Positions 1 through 9,642 of a stretch of 47,044 nucleotides of DNA are shown piece after piece. Location: assembly GCA_030531165.1 (NCBI GenBank), contig JAUNOI010000008.1:1-47044 (forward strand). The letters are read 5' to 3'. The DNA comes from Lachnospiraceae bacterium. Lineage in GTDB: Bacteria > Bacillota > Clostridia > Lachnospirales > Lachnospiraceae. The notes under the pieces were generated by a model. That model had not been told where the DNA came from, did no database searches, and saw only the letters and a program-made list of their open reading frames with translations. The position numbers and the translations under genes were made by a program. The number at the start of each line of letters is the position of its first letter. Positions within the stretch are counted from its first letter, which is position 1.

Positions 1-1890
1 CACGATCATGAACACGAACACCATCATCGCAAAGAACAGACTCCAAATCCACAAGAGGATTCTGAAAAAAAAGAAAAATACAATCTGGCCGCCGGAATCA
101 TTTTGGCTATCATTGCCTATATTGCAGGATATTTTATGAAAGATGAAAATATGTCTTTAATTGTCTATCTTGCCGCTTACCTCTTTCTTGCGAAGAATAT
201 TATCATTACTGCAGTTCATAACATCGGAAAGGGTCAGATTTTTGATGAGAATTTCCTGATGACAATTGCGACGATCGGCGCACTGCTGATCGGTGAGTAT
301 CCGGAGGCATTGGGTGTTATCCTCTTTTACCGAATCGGCGAAGCATTTGAAGATTATGCAGTAGAAAAGAGCCGCGCCTCCATTATGGAAACGGTCAATA
401 TGCGTCCGGAAACCGTCCTTCAGGTACATGGGGATCATACTCATGAAATTCCAGCTGAAGACGTAACACCCGGTACGATCATCCTGGTACGTCCGGGCGA
501 CCGAATTCCTCTGGATGGCATCGTAATAGAAGGAACGACCCAGCTTGATACTTCCGCGCTTACCGGCGAACCTGTTCCAGTTACGGTAACAGAAGGTGAC
601 GAAATCCTGTCCGGATGCCTAAATCAGATCGGTGTTATCAAGTTAAAAGTTACAAATACTCTCGACGAATCGATGGTAACCCGAATTATGGAATCAATGG
701 AAAATGCCGCTGCAAGCAAACCCCAGATGGAACGTTTTATTACGAGATTTTCTCATATATATACGCCATTCGTTGTCGCTGTCGCTCTGGCAACTGCTAT
801 AATACCATCCTTGATCACGGGTGAATGGAGCCGATGGATCTATACCGCCTGCACCTTCCTCGTTATCAGCTGTCCATGCGCACTGGTATTAAGCGTTCCA
901 CTATCTTTTTTCTCAGGTATTGGACTTGGTTCGAAAAAAGGAATTTTATTTAAGGGCGGAATCGCACTCGAAGCATTGAAAGATGTCAAAGCCGTTGTTA
1001 TGGACAAAACCGGAACGATTACTGAAGGTAACTTTGTATTGCAGTCCATTCTGACATGCGGAAACGGATCAGAAAATGAATTACTCTCCTATGCAGCTGC
1101 ATGCGAACAAAATTCAACCCACCCAATCGCAAAAAGCATTCTGACAGCGGCAAAGGAACGTCAGATTTCAGTGATGGAAGCCTCTGAGATCGAAGAAATT
1201 GCAGGGCACGGCATGAAAGCCCTGATCAATGGGTCTGAAATTTTATGTGGAAATAAAAAATTAATGGACAGATTTGGGATTGAGATTCCACATGAAGCAG
1301 CCGATTATGGAACAGAAATCCTGCTTGCCAAAAATCAGGCATATGCCGGACGATTACTGATTTCCGATACGCTCAAAGATGACAGCAGAGAATCCATTGA
1401 AAAGCTGAATCAAAGCGTTCAAACGGTTATGCTTACCGGAGATTCTGCTGACAGCGCAAAGGCGATTGCAGAAAAAACCGGAATAAAAGAATACTATGCA
1501 AAATTGCTTCCAAATGATAAACTGGATGTATTACAGAAACTTCGTGAAAAGTACGGCTCAGTTATGTTCGTTGGAGATGGAATCAACGATGCACCCGTTT
1601 TGGCAGGTGCAGACTGCGGTGCTGCCATGGGCAGCGGCGCGGATGCGGCAATTGAAGCAGCCGATGTTGTATTCATGACATCCAGACTTTCCGCAATACC
1701 GGAAGCAATACGCATTGCAAAGATGACCAACCGAATTGCAACACAGAATATCGTATTTGCACTTGCTTTTAAAGCACTTGTACTGATTTTAGGACTTTTG
1801 GGAATCGCATCCATGTGGATGGCCGTATTTGCCGATACAGGAGTCGCTGTAATCTGTATCATTAATTCAATTCGTGTTCTAAGAAAGTAG
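1..1890 (+). CDS. P1B-type heavy-metal ATPase, Zn/Cd/Pb class (5' end outside window)
   Basis: ATP-driven exporter of soft divalent metals across the cytoplasmic membrane. The reading frame is open from base 1, so the N-terminus lies upstream; a TTG near base 103 is not a credible start. The first visible residues are rich in His and acidic residues (DHEHEHHH), as in metal-binding leaders. In order I see the actuator loop with TGEP, the CPC metal-site helix (SCPCALVLS), the phosphorylation motif DKTGTIT, HPIA of the nucleotide domain and the hinge GDGINDAP. The last helices carry the Lys and Asp-Gly features (KALVLILG, FADTG) of the P1B-2 Zn2+/Cd2+/Pb2+ class, which is why I prefer it to a copper pump. 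The DUF89 gene follows after 10 bases and is probably co-transcribed. Metal preference is inferred from family motifs. Confidence 0.93.
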   Translation, partial: HDHEHEHHHRKEQTPNPQEDSEKKEKYNLAAGIILAIIAYIAGYFMKDENMSLIVYLAAYLFLAKNIIITAVHNIGKGQIFDENFLMTIATIGALLIGEYPEALGVILFYRIGEAFEDYAVEKSRASIMETVNMRPETVLQVHGDHTHEIPAEDVTPGTIILVRPGDRIPLDGIVIEGTTQLDTSALTGEPVPVTVTEGDEILSGCLNQIGVIKLKVTNTLDESMVTRIMESMENAAASKPQMERFITRFSHIYTPFVVAVALATAIIPSLITGEWSRWIYTACTFLVISCPCALVLSVPLSFFSGIGLGSKKGILFKGGIALEALKDVKAVVMDKTGTITEGNFVLQSILTCGNGSENELLSYAAACEQNSTHPIAKSILTAAKERQISVMEASEIEEIAGHGMKALINGSEILCGNKKLMDRFGIEIPHEAADYGTEILLAKNQAYAGRLLISDTLKDDSRESIEKLNQSVQTVMLTGDSADSAKAIAEKTGIKEYYAKLLPNDKLDVLQKLREKYGSVMFVGDGINDAPVLAGADCGAAMGSGADAAIEAADVVFMTSRLSAIPEAIRIAKMTNRIATQNIVFALAFKALVLILGLLGIASMWMAVFADTGVAVICIINSIRVLRK

Positions 1891-1900
1891 AGGAGTTACT

Positions 1901-2782
1901 ATGCAAGCGAATTCCATGTGCCTTGCCTGTCTGTTTAACAAGCAGGAGGCGACGATCCGTCCATTCAAAGATGAGGAAAAGAAAAAAGAATATTTACGGG
2001 AAGTATTGAAATTATTATATGACCACGGGCAGTCTGGCTCTGCCCCGTGGCTCAGCATGAAAATCGACGAAATTTATGCCCGTTATTTTAAACCGCAGAT
2101 TGATTATACCGCGATCAAACATAAGTACAATCAGTACATGCTTTCAAAAGAGCAGATCGTCGAACAGAACATCCGGGCATCCGATGATTTGATTGCATCC
2201 TGTATCAAGTACGTCTGTGCCGGTAATTTTATCGATTTTGGAGTTGGAATGAAAGTGGATGACTCGATTTTAAAAGATTTGCTGGAAAAAGCGCAGACAG
2301 AAACAGTCTCCGAAACAGAACTGGCACAATTCAAAGAAGATCTTGCAAATGCAAGAGAACTCGCCTATCTAACCGACAACTGCGGCGAGATCGTTATGGA
2401 TAAATTATTCATCAAGATTCTCAGGGAGATGTATCCGAATCTGCATATCACAGTAGTTCTACGCGGAAAACCGGTCATTAACGATGCGACCATGGAAGAC
2501 GCTGAAGAGATTGGCCTGACCGGGCTTGTTGACTGTATCGGCAACGGAGTTGCAATACCCGGAACCCATATCGGAGAAATCTCCGAAGAAGCAAGAAACA
2601 TCATTTTAAATGCCGATGTGGTAATTGCAAAGGGGCAAGGAAATTTCGAAGGTTTATATGGAGAAAAGATCAACCCATACTTCTTATTCTTATGCAAATG
2701 CGAGTTGTTTGTCAAAAGATTTGGAATGAAGCAGTTTTCTTCCGTCTTTGCAAGAGAGGATGAAATTCATATCACAGAATAA
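1901..2782 (+). CDS. DUF89 / ARMT1-like damage-control phosphatase family protein
   Basis: Probable metal-dependent phosphatase of the DUF89 family, whose members are proposed to remove damaged or excess phosphorylated metabolites. The 293-residue length fits the compact prokaryotic subfamily. Key motifs are TDNCGE near residue 165, where the Asp-Asn pair binds the catalytic metal in this family, then RGKPVINDAT and the glycine-rich KGQGNFEGL near residue 250. The N-terminal CLACLF is Cys-rich and also common in the family. The start ATG has AGGAG five bases upstream. It lies 10 bases behind the metal ATPase and the pair ends at the hairpin at 2805-2839. The substrate is unknown, and the link to metal stress is only suggested by position. 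Confidence 0.88.
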   Translation: MQANSMCLACLFNKQEATIRPFKDEEKKKEYLREVLKLLYDHGQSGSAPWLSMKIDEIYARYFKPQIDYTAIKHKYNQYMLSKEQIVEQNIRASDDLIASCIKYVCAGNFIDFGVGMKVDDSILKDLLEKAQTETVSETELAQFKEDLANARELAYLTDNCGEIVMDKLFIKILREMYPNLHITVVLRGKPVINDATMEDAEEIGLTGLVDCIGNGVAIPGTHIGEISEEARNIILNADVVIAKGQGNFEGLYGEKINPYFLFLCKCELFVKRFGMKQFSSVFAREDEIHITE

Positions 2783-2804
2783 TTTTCTTCATGAGCATAT
2801 ATCA

Positions 2805-2839
2805 AAAGGCTGACGTATCCATAAAATACATCAGCCTTT
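2805..2839. terminator. Bidirectional intrinsic terminator between convergent genes
   Basis: A 14-bp stem (AAAGGCTGACGTAT with ATACATCAGCCTTT, one C/A mismatch) closes a short 7-base loop. It is followed by TTTCTTTG on the + strand and by TTTTGATAT on the - strand. It sits between the + strand DUF89 gene and the - strand glycosyltransferase, so it can serve both. Confidence 0.85.
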
Positions 2840-2844
2840 CTTTG

Positions 2845-3873
2845 TTAGTTAAATGCAACCACTTTATGGCACATACGATATAAGAACAATCCAATGTCCC
2901 GTCCCTTTTTTCCAGGAAGATTTACAAATGCTGCAATGGATGCACGATGTATCCTTCTCGCAAGCTTTTTGTCATATGCCGCAACATCCTTCCACATCTC
3001 TTTTATCATCTGTTCCGCTTCCTCCGTCTTATTCAAACGGGTAAATGCGGTTGCAATCGCCATCATAAAGACGAGTTCATGATACAGATAACGGCCGAGT
3101 TTTGGATTTTCCTTTTTCACATCTTTAATACGATGTGCCTTAAAAATTTCTTTGGACACCAAAATCTGATGAGAACATTTCTTTTTCAGACTTTCTTCTG
3201 AAACAGACTGATCCTCCCTCCCAATCAGGTAATGATATAAATCTGCATCCATGTAGCACATTCGCTTTACATAAGTCAATGGTTGATACACAAATAAATT
3301 ATCTTCGTAAAACGTATGCTTTGGCAGTTCAATTTTGCTGTCAATCAGCACCTGCGTACGGTAAATGCAGGAATGCAATGTCAGATACTGCCACGGCAAA
3401 AACGGCTTTGTGTCATTCCATCCAAAAATTCCATTCTGAGGAAATACATTTCTGTATTTGATCGTACGATTTAGTTTTGGTTCATCCTTATGATCATAGA
3501 TATAATTGCAGATCATCAAGTCGATTCCACCGCGTCTTTCACACAATTCCAGACGTCGAAGCACTTTTGGAAGCGCTTCCTCATCCAGCCAGTCATCGGA
3601 ATCTACAACTTTAAAATAGATTCCAGATGCTTCACGCAATCCATGATTGATTCCTTCTCCATGACCGCCGTTTTCCTGTGTCAACACACGAACGATATTC
3701 GGATGTTTTTTCTCATATTCTGCTGCAATCTCGCCGGTACGATCCGTTGAACCGTCATTTACGATCAATATTTCAACCTGATCGCCACCCTTTAACAGGC
3801 TTTCCACACAAATATCCATATATTCCTGTGAATTGTAGCAAGGAACAACAAATGTGATTAGTTTTTGATTCAT
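2845..3873 (-). CDS. Family 2 glycosyltransferase
   Basis: Inverting GT-A glycosyltransferase, probably membrane-associated and acting on a cell-surface glycan or glycolipid. The N-terminus has the classic GT2 opening FVVPCYNSQEYM, then IVNDGSTD, the GGHGEGIN loop and the metal-binding VDSDDW near residue 90. The C-terminal 150 residues are helical and basic, with no clear membrane span. At 342 residues it is a usual size for EpsJ-like enzymes. The ATG follows a GGGGG ribosome binding site. It starts 12 bases after the fused activase and is probably its operon partner, though no functional link is obvious. The donor and acceptor cannot be read from sequence. Confidence 0.88.
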   Translation of the reverse strand: MNQKLITFVVPCYNSQEYMDICVESLLKGGDQVEILIVNDGSTDRTGEIAAEYEKKHPNIVRVLTQENGGHGEGINHGLREASGIYFKVVDSDDWLDEEALPKVLRRLELCERRGGIDLMICNYIYDHKDEPKLNRTIKYRNVFPQNGIFGWNDTKPFLPWQYLTLHSCIYRTQVLIDSKIELPKHTFYEDNLFVYQPLTYVKRMCYMDADLYHYLIGREDQSVSEESLKKKCSHQILVSKEIFKAHRIKDVKKENPKLGRYLYHELVFMMAIATAFTRLNKTEEAEQMIKEMWKDVAAYDKKLARRIHRASIAAFVNLPGKKGRDIGLFLYRMCHKVVAFN

Positions 3874-3885
3874 AATTTCCCCCTC

Positions 3886-6800
3886 TTATTCTAAGGTAGG
3901 CTCTGCATCTGCATCACCTTCAATTTTCGCTTTTGCATTTTCAAGCATCAGTTTAATGCGATTCAACTGATTTACCTTACTCGCACTCGGATCATAGTCA
4001 ATCGCAACAATATTCGCCTGTGGATAAAGCTCTTTCGCCTTCTTGATAATGCCTTTCCCTACGACATGATTCGGAAGGCAGCCAAATGGCTGAATACATA
4101 CAATATTATCTACACGGTTTTTTATCAGATCGATGATCTCACCTGGAAGGAACCATCCTTCTCCACATTGATTTCCGATCTGCAAAATCGAAGACGCATC
4201 TTCTCTCATCTTGGAAAGTTCTGTCGGTTTTTCAAAATGTTTGCTCTTATCCAGAGCGCTAAAAATTCTCTTTCGCATGCCATCCATAAATGTAATTGCC
4301 GCTTTTGCCATATAGGAACCAGTTTTCGAACCGCCCAAATATCGCTCCCGATAAATCGCATTCCAGAAACAATATTCCAAAAATTCAACCAGATCCGGCA
4401 TCACAACTTCCATGCCCTCATCTTCCAGTAAATCCACCAGATGATTGTTCGCAATCGGCATAAATTTCACAAGTACTTCCCCGACAATTCCGACTTTCGG
4501 CTTAATAATGGATTCATCAATCGGAAGATTATCAAAATCTTTGATAATTCCTTCGCAGTTTTTATAAAATTTCTGCATATTAACCGAAGGTTTTAAAATA
4601 TCATCAATGCAGATATTTTTCCATTTTTCATACAAACGGTTCGTTGATCCCTTTTCCACTTCATAAGGACGAATCCTGTAAATGACTCTCATAAAAATGT
4701 CACCATAGACAATTGCCTGCATACATTTAGAAAGCATTTTGAATGAATATCGAAATCCTTCATTCTTCTCCATGCCGTTTGCATTCAGAGATATCACCGG
4801 AATCTGCGGATAACCCGCCTCTTTTAACGCTTTACGGATAAAACCGACATAGTTCGATGCACGGCATCCGCCTCCGGTCTGCACCATAATGACCGCCAGC
4901 TTATCGACGTCATATTCTCCGGATAAAACCGCATCCATGATCTGACCGGTAACGATCAGAGCCGGATAACATGCGTCATTATTGACGTATTTCAGACCCA
5001 TATCGAGTACATTCTGACTTTCGTTTGTCATCATCTTAACACGGTATCCGCAACTTTGCATTGCCGCCTCTAAGAAATCAAAATGCAGCGGTGCCATCTG
5101 CGTACACAAAATCGTATATCCCTCTTTCTGCATCTCTTTTGTGTATTCCACACGCTCATAATCCTGAATTTCCTGCTTTCGGTCAGAAACGATCTTCTGG
5201 CGTAATTTTAAAGCCGCGATCAGAGAACGTACACGAATCTTCGCAGCACCTAAGTTGTTGACCTCATCGATCTTTAACAGAGTGTATAATTTGCCTGCCT
5301 GCATGAGCAGATCCTGTACCTGATCTGCCGTAACAGCATCCACACCGCACCCGAATGAATTGAGCTGGATCAGATCCAGATCATCTCTTGCCGCAACATA
5401 CTCGCTTGCCGCATATAGTCGGGAATGGTACATCCATTGATTCGTCGCACGCATCTTATGATGGGATCCGCTCAGTCCGGATACGCTGTCCTCCGTCAGC
5501 ACAGCAAATCCAAAACTCTGTATCATCTCCGGAATTCCATGATTGATCTCCGGATCCAGATGATACGGACGCCCTGCCAAAACAATTCCATGGCCTTCAT
5601 GTTCCTCGATCCACTTCAGCGTCTTTTTTCCTTCCTCTAAAATATCATTCTTGCAATGCAGCAGCTCTCTCCAACCGGAATGAACCGCAGCCAACACCTC
5701 TTTCTTGCCAATCGAGAATTCCTCTTTCATGATTTCAACAAGGCGTTTCCCCAGAACATTTTCATCCGTAAAGGCTAGAAATGGATTTAAAAACCGTACT
5801 TTTTTTATTTTAAAGTTTTCTACATTATTTTTTATATTTTCCGGATAGGAAATGACCATCGGGCAGTTATAGTGGTTTTGTGCTGCTTTATTTTCATTTC
5901 TTTCATAAAATACACAAGGATAGAAAATCGTATCAACACCCTTTTTGATCAGCCATTCAATATGGCCATGCGCCAATTTCGCCGGATAACATTCCGATTC
6001 GCTCGGAATTGAATCCATGCCGAGCTGAAAAATACTGCGGTCAGAAAATGGGGACAGGATAACCCGAAATCCTAATTTTCTGAAAAACACTGCCCAAAAC
6101 GGATAATTTTCATACATATTTAACACACGCGGAATACCAATCGTCCCACGATATGCTTTTTCTTTTTTCAAAGGCGGATATTGAAACATCCGCTTTTTCT
6201 TATATTCAAACAAGTTTGGCGCCTGATTGACTTTATGCTGCGATTGAATTCCCTTTTCACATCGGTTTCCAGATATATGTCTTCTTCCACCGGAAAACAG
6301 ATTAACCGTCAGGCGACAATGATTCTGACATCCCTGACAATGTGCCATCTTCGTCCGATAAGATAATGTCAGGATCTCATCTAAGGATAACATCGATGAT
6401 TCCTGCCCTTCAAACCGCTCACGCGCGATCAGCGCCGCTCCAAACGCACCCATCAGTCCTGAAATATTGGGACGAATTGCTTCACGTCCGGAGATCAGTT
6501 CAAAGCTCCTCAATACCGCATTGTTATAAAAAGTTCCACCCTGAACGACAATATTTTTACCCAAAGCAGATGCATCCGTCAGTTTAATTACCTTGAATAA
6601 CGCATTTTTAATAACCGAATAGGCAAGCCCTGCCGCAATATCCGCAACAGGTGCCCCTTCCTTTTGAGCCTGCTTCACATTGGAATTCATAAATACGGTA
6701 CACCGTGTTCCAAGATCCACCGGATGCGCTGCTTTCACAGCTTCTCTCGCAAATTCTTCCGCTGAATATCCGAGGGAATTTGCAAAGTTTTCAATAAACG

Positions 6801-8163
6801 AACCACATCCGGATGAACAAGCTTCATTTAAAATGACCGTATCAACGCTGCCATCCCGAATCTTGATACATTTCATATCCTGTCCGCCGATATCCAGAAT
6901 ACAATCAACCTCCGGTTCAAAAAAACGGGCAGCATAATAATGCGCAATTGTCTCAACTTCTCCTTCATCCAGATTATAGGCGTCCTTCAATAGCGACTCT
7001 CCATATCCGGTCGAACAGGAGTAGGCAATCTTCGCCTCCGGATGTAATTTCTTCTTGATTTCACGAAAGGCTTCTTGGGTAACAGCAATTGGATCGCCCT
7101 TATTGCTGCTGTAAAAGCTATATAATAATTCACCATCTTCTGAAACCAGCGCAAGCTTCGTCGTCGTTGATCCCGCATCGATTCCCAAATAACAATTTCC
7201 TTTATAATCGTCTAATCTTCCAATATGTACCTGATACTGATTTTGGCGCTCGATAAATGCGTCAAAATCCTCACGATCTCTAAATAGCGGATTCAGACGA
7301 TGGCTTTCTGAAGCTACTCTATCCAGTGCTTCTACCCTCTGAACGATCTTGGCCAAACTGCAAATCCCCGTCTTACGGCTGTATACAGCTGTTCCCTGAG
7401 CCGCAAATAAATGTGCATTTTCCGGAAAGTGTGCTTCTTCCGGCTTTAATTCCAACGTCCGCACAAAAGCCTTTCCTAATTCAGGAAGAAAGTACAGCGG
7501 ACCGCCTAAAAATACAACGTTGCCGCAAATCTTACGTCCGCAGGCAAGTCCACTGATCGTCTGATTCACGACTGCCTGAAAAATACTGGCCGACAAGTCC
7601 TCTTTTGACGCCCCGTCATTAATGAGGGGTTGTATATCCGTCTTCGCAAATACCCCACATCTGGCTGCAATTGGATAGATTTCTTTATATGATTTTGCAT
7701 ATTCATTTAATCCGGATGCATCTGTCTGGAGCAGGGAAGCCATCTGATCGATAAATGCTCCCGTACCTCCTGCACAGATTCCGTTCATACGCTGGTCAAT
7801 TCCATTTTTAAAATAAATAATTTTTGCATCTTCCCCGCCCAATTCCACGGCAACATCCGCATTCGGCACAACGCGTTTAATTGCTGTCGTAACCGCAATG
7901 ACTTCCTGAACAAATTCAATCTGAATTGATTTTGCAAGGCTTAACCCTCCGCTTCCGGTAACCGCAATCGTACAGTTCACATTGCCCTTTTCTTCAGAGA
8001 ATTCTCTCAGCATCGATAACACCGTCTTTTTAATATCTGCATAATGCCTTTGATATTTGGCGTAAATAATATGATCCTGCGCATCCATGACAATGACTTT
8101 CACCGTAGTCGAGCCAATATCAATGCCGACCGCATAACATTCATTTGCCATTTCAAAACTCAT
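3886..8163 (-). CDS. Fused 2-hydroxyacyl-CoA dehydratase activase with two HgdB-like halves
   Basis: A 1425-residue fusion related to the archerase/BadF ATPases that use ATP to push low-potential electrons into 2-hydroxyacyl-CoA dehydratases or double-cubane-cluster proteins. Two ASKHA-fold ATPase modules are visible: GIDIGSTTVK near residue 14 with CAGGTGAFID near 130, and GIDAGSTTTK near 327 with ACSSGCGSF near 449; these cysteines would ligate the bridging 4Fe-4S cluster. A CQGCQNHC motif lies near 606. The rest resembles two dehydratase-like halves with cysteines in ECYPAK (~724), CVFYE (~747), FGCGVD (~936), DACYPAL (~1061), GGGCRASNY (~1098) and FGCLPNH (~1360). The ATG has an AAAGGAG site and a strong promoter at 8208-8236. 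Such long fusions are known in Clostridia, but their substrate is not established. Confidence 0.9.
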   Translation of the reverse strand: MSFEMANECYAVGIDIGSTTVKVIVMDAQDHIIYAKYQRHYADIKKTVLSMLREFSEEKGNVNCTIAVTGSGGLSLAKSIQIEFVQEVIAVTTAIKRVVPNADVAVELGGEDAKIIYFKNGIDQRMNGICAGGTGAFIDQMASLLQTDASGLNEYAKSYKEIYPIAARCGVFAKTDIQPLINDGASKEDLSASIFQAVVNQTISGLACGRKICGNVVFLGGPLYFLPELGKAFVRTLELKPEEAHFPENAHLFAAQGTAVYSRKTGICSLAKIVQRVEALDRVASESHRLNPLFRDREDFDAFIERQNQYQVHIGRLDDYKGNCYLGIDAGSTTTKLALVSEDGELLYSFYSSNKGDPIAVTQEAFREIKKKLHPEAKIAYSCSTGYGESLLKDAYNLDEGEVETIAHYYAARFFEPEVDCILDIGGQDMKCIKIRDGSVDTVILNEACSSGCGSFIENFANSLGYSAEEFAREAVKAAHPVDLGTRCTVFMNSNVKQAQKEGAPVADIAAGLAYSVIKNALFKVIKLTDASALGKNIVVQGGTFYNNAVLRSFELISGREAIRPNISGLMGAFGAALIARERFEGQESSMLSLDEILTLSYRTKMAHCQGCQNHCRLTVNLFSGGRRHISGNRCEKGIQSQHKVNQAPNLFEYKKKRMFQYPPLKKEKAYRGTIGIPRVLNMYENYPFWAVFFRKLGFRVILSPFSDRSIFQLGMDSIPSESECYPAKLAHGHIEWLIKKGVDTIFYPCVFYERNENKAAQNHYNCPMVISYPENIKNNVENFKIKKVRFLNPFLAFTDENVLGKRLVEIMKEEFSIGKKEVLAAVHSGWRELLHCKNDILEEGKKTLKWIEEHEGHGIVLAGRPYHLDPEINHGIPEMIQSFGFAVLTEDSVSGLSGSHHKMRATNQWMYHSRLYAASEYVAARDDLDLIQLNSFGCGVDAVTADQVQDLLMQAGKLYTLLKIDEVNNLGAAKIRVRSLIAALKLRQKIVSDRKQEIQDYERVEYTKEMQKEGYTILCTQMAPLHFDFLEAAMQSCGYRVKMMTNESQNVLDMGLKYVNNDACYPALIVTGQIMDAVLSGEYDVDKLAVIMVQTGGGCRASNYVGFIRKALKEAGYPQIPVISLNANGMEKNEGFRYSFKMLSKCMQAIVYGDIFMRVIYRIRPYEVEKGSTNRLYEKWKNICIDDILKPSVNMQKFYKNCEGIIKDFDNLPIDESIIKPKVGIVGEVLVKFMPIANNHLVDLLEDEGMEVVMPDLVEFLEYCFWNAIYRERYLGGSKTGSYMAKAAITFMDGMRKRIFSALDKSKHFEKPTELSKMREDASSILQIGNQCGEGWFLPGEIIDLIKNRVDNIVCIQPFGCLPNHVVGKGIIKKAKELYPQANIVAIDYDPSASKVNQLNRIKLMLENAKAKIEGDADAEPTLE

Positions 8164-8207
8164 GTCTCTTCTCCTTTTCAGTAACTGGTCTTCTGATTCA
8201 AATTACT

Positions 8208-8236
8208 ATTATAACTACGAAAATTCAAAGTGTCAA
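8208..8236 (-). promoter_or_regulatory. Near-consensus sigma-70-type promoter for the activase gene
   Basis: On the - strand TTGACA (8231-8236) and TATAAT (8208-8213) are separated by exactly 17 bases. This is a full consensus match and lies about 45 bases upstream of the activase ATG. Confidence 0.85.
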
Positions 8237-8304
8237 TAAACAGTCTGCCTCAAACTGTCTACTTCCTTCCGATATAGCCGGATAAAATATGCTTCGAACA
8301 GTTC

Positions 8305-9501
8305 TTATCTTCTTTCTTCTGACAGACCTACGGAAATCTCCTTCTCCTGCAGCCTGCGATTCATCCATTGTGTAATCAAATGCTGCACGACAACAACAAC
8401 CGGCACGCCGAGGAACATACCGACTGCTCCAAAATATGCACCGCCGACCAGCACAGCAAATAAAATCGTGATCGGACGGACCCCCGTCGAACCGCCAAGA
8501 ATCCTCGGACCGAGAATATATCCATCAAACTGTTGGATTAAAAATATCATAATCGTAAATTTAATCGCTCCAAACGGAGTCAACAAAGCAATCAGAAATA
8601 CGCCCGGTACTGCCCCAATAAACGGTCCAAAATATGGGATCATGTTTGTCACACCGACAATAATGCTGATCAGGACTGTCAACGGAAGTTTCAAAATTGA
8701 CATGATGATAAAACATAATATACCTATTATAAGGGAATCAATTGCTTTTCCAATCAGATAATTAGAAAAAATCTGATTGCATTCTCGGAACGTTTTCGCC
8801 AAACTATCCGCTTTTTTTACTGGCAGTGCCGCATAGATCAGCTTTTTTAATGCAAGCAGTAAAATATTCTTATCAAAACAGAGATAAATTGAAATGATGA
8901 GTGCAATAAACAGATTGACAATTCCTTTAATTGCCTGCATAGATAGATCATATAACATCGGAAGCGATTTTCCCATGAAGTTTTCCAGATAACCATATGC
9001 CTTTGGCATATTCTGATTGATCAGAACATTGATCACTCCCGGCGTGTTCATATTCTGTCCGTTCTTCGTCAAATTCGTCACCTTGTCCATAATCATGCTG
9101 TACATATCTGGAATTGATGTCGTAATCTCCGCCACACTTTCGATCAACTGGGGGATCACAGAATTCATGCATACAGCAAACAGACCCACTACGATCGCAT
9201 AGGCAAGAAATACCGATATAATCTTAAATACCCCCTTCCTTTTTACCTTTAATCTGTTAAGAAACAGCTTTTCATAAAAGCAATTTACGAGGGGATTGAT
9301 CATATATGCAATTAAAATTCCTGCCAAAAACGGCGAAAGCACGCCTATCAGGTGATGAATAAATTCTACAGTTCTGGCCCAGTTAAAAATCAGCCTGAAA
9401 ATAATACAGCCAAACAGGATTACACCCAGTGCATAAACGGAAACTGTCAAATACTTACTGTTTTTCTCAAATTTATGGTTTTTTTCATGCTCATTTTCCA
9501 T
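8305..9501 (-). CDS. AI-2E family transporter (UPF0118/PerM-like membrane protein)
   Basis: Integral membrane protein of the AI-2E exporter superfamily, which includes proteins proposed to export autoinducer-2 and others acting as ion exchangers; the substrate here is unknown. It has about eight hydrophobic segments in the usual arrangement: paired helices near the N-terminus (residues 20-80), a long less hydrophobic stretch with VAEITTSIPDMY, then a helical C-terminal half with the family's IPYFGPFIGAVPG and GPRILGGSTGVRPI. Length (398 residues) is typical. I chose the ATG at 9501 because GGAGG lies eight bases before it; the ATG two codons upstream is only two bases from that site. It is monocistronic and divergent from galE. 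Confidence 0.88.
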   Translation of the reverse strand: MENEHEKNHKFEKNSKYLTVSVYALGVILFGCIIFRLIFNWARTVEFIHHLIGVLSPFLAGILIAYMINPLVNCFYEKLFLNRLKVKRKGVFKIISVFLAYAIVVGLFAVCMNSVIPQLIESVAEITTSIPDMYSMIMDKVTNLTKNGQNMNTPGVINVLINQNMPKAYGYLENFMGKSLPMLYDLSMQAIKGIVNLFIALIISIYLCFDKNILLLALKKLIYAALPVKKADSLAKTFRECNQIFSNYLIGKAIDSLIIGILCFIIMSILKLPLTVLISIIVGVTNMIPYFGPFIGAVPGVFLIALLTPFGAIKFTIMIFLIQQFDGYILGPRILGGSTGVRPITILFAVLVGGAYFGAVGMFLGVPVVVVVQHLITQWMNRRLQEKEISVGLSEERR

Positions 9502-9539
9502 ATTCATTTCCTCCGTTTTTTTTCGAGTACCTTCTTTAC

Positions 9540-9568
9540 ATAATAGGAGAAAAAAACGAATAAGTCAA
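9540..9568 (-). promoter_or_regulatory. Promoter for the AI-2E family gene
   Basis: On the - strand TTGACT (9563-9568) and TATTAT (9540-9545) have a 17-base spacer. It lies about 40 bases upstream of the start codon. Confidence 0.7.
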
Positions 9569-9597
9569 TGGAACTCATAAAAGAATTGGTGTATAAT
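9569..9597 (+). promoter_or_regulatory. Promoter for galE-pncB-malQ-plsC
   Basis: TATAAT at 9592-9597 is a perfect -10 box. Seventeen bases upstream lies only a weak -35 (TGGAAC, 9569-9574), directly abutting the -35 of the divergent promoter. A good ribosome binding site (AAAGGAGG) precedes the galE ATG. Confidence 0.6.
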
Positions 9598-9642
9598 AAG
9601 ATGGAATGAATAATAAACGAATCATTAAAGGAGGATTATCAT

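Noticed and set aside
1494-1862. 122-codon frame opposite the metal ATPase
   Set aside because: Ala/Ser/Thr-rich shadow of a well-supported gene with no start site or family features.
8240-8258. Short inverted repeat ACAGT...ACTGT just upstream of the activase promoter
   Set aside because: Only five or six base pairs with a 9-base loop and no T tract; too weak to call a terminator for the AI-2E gene or an operator.
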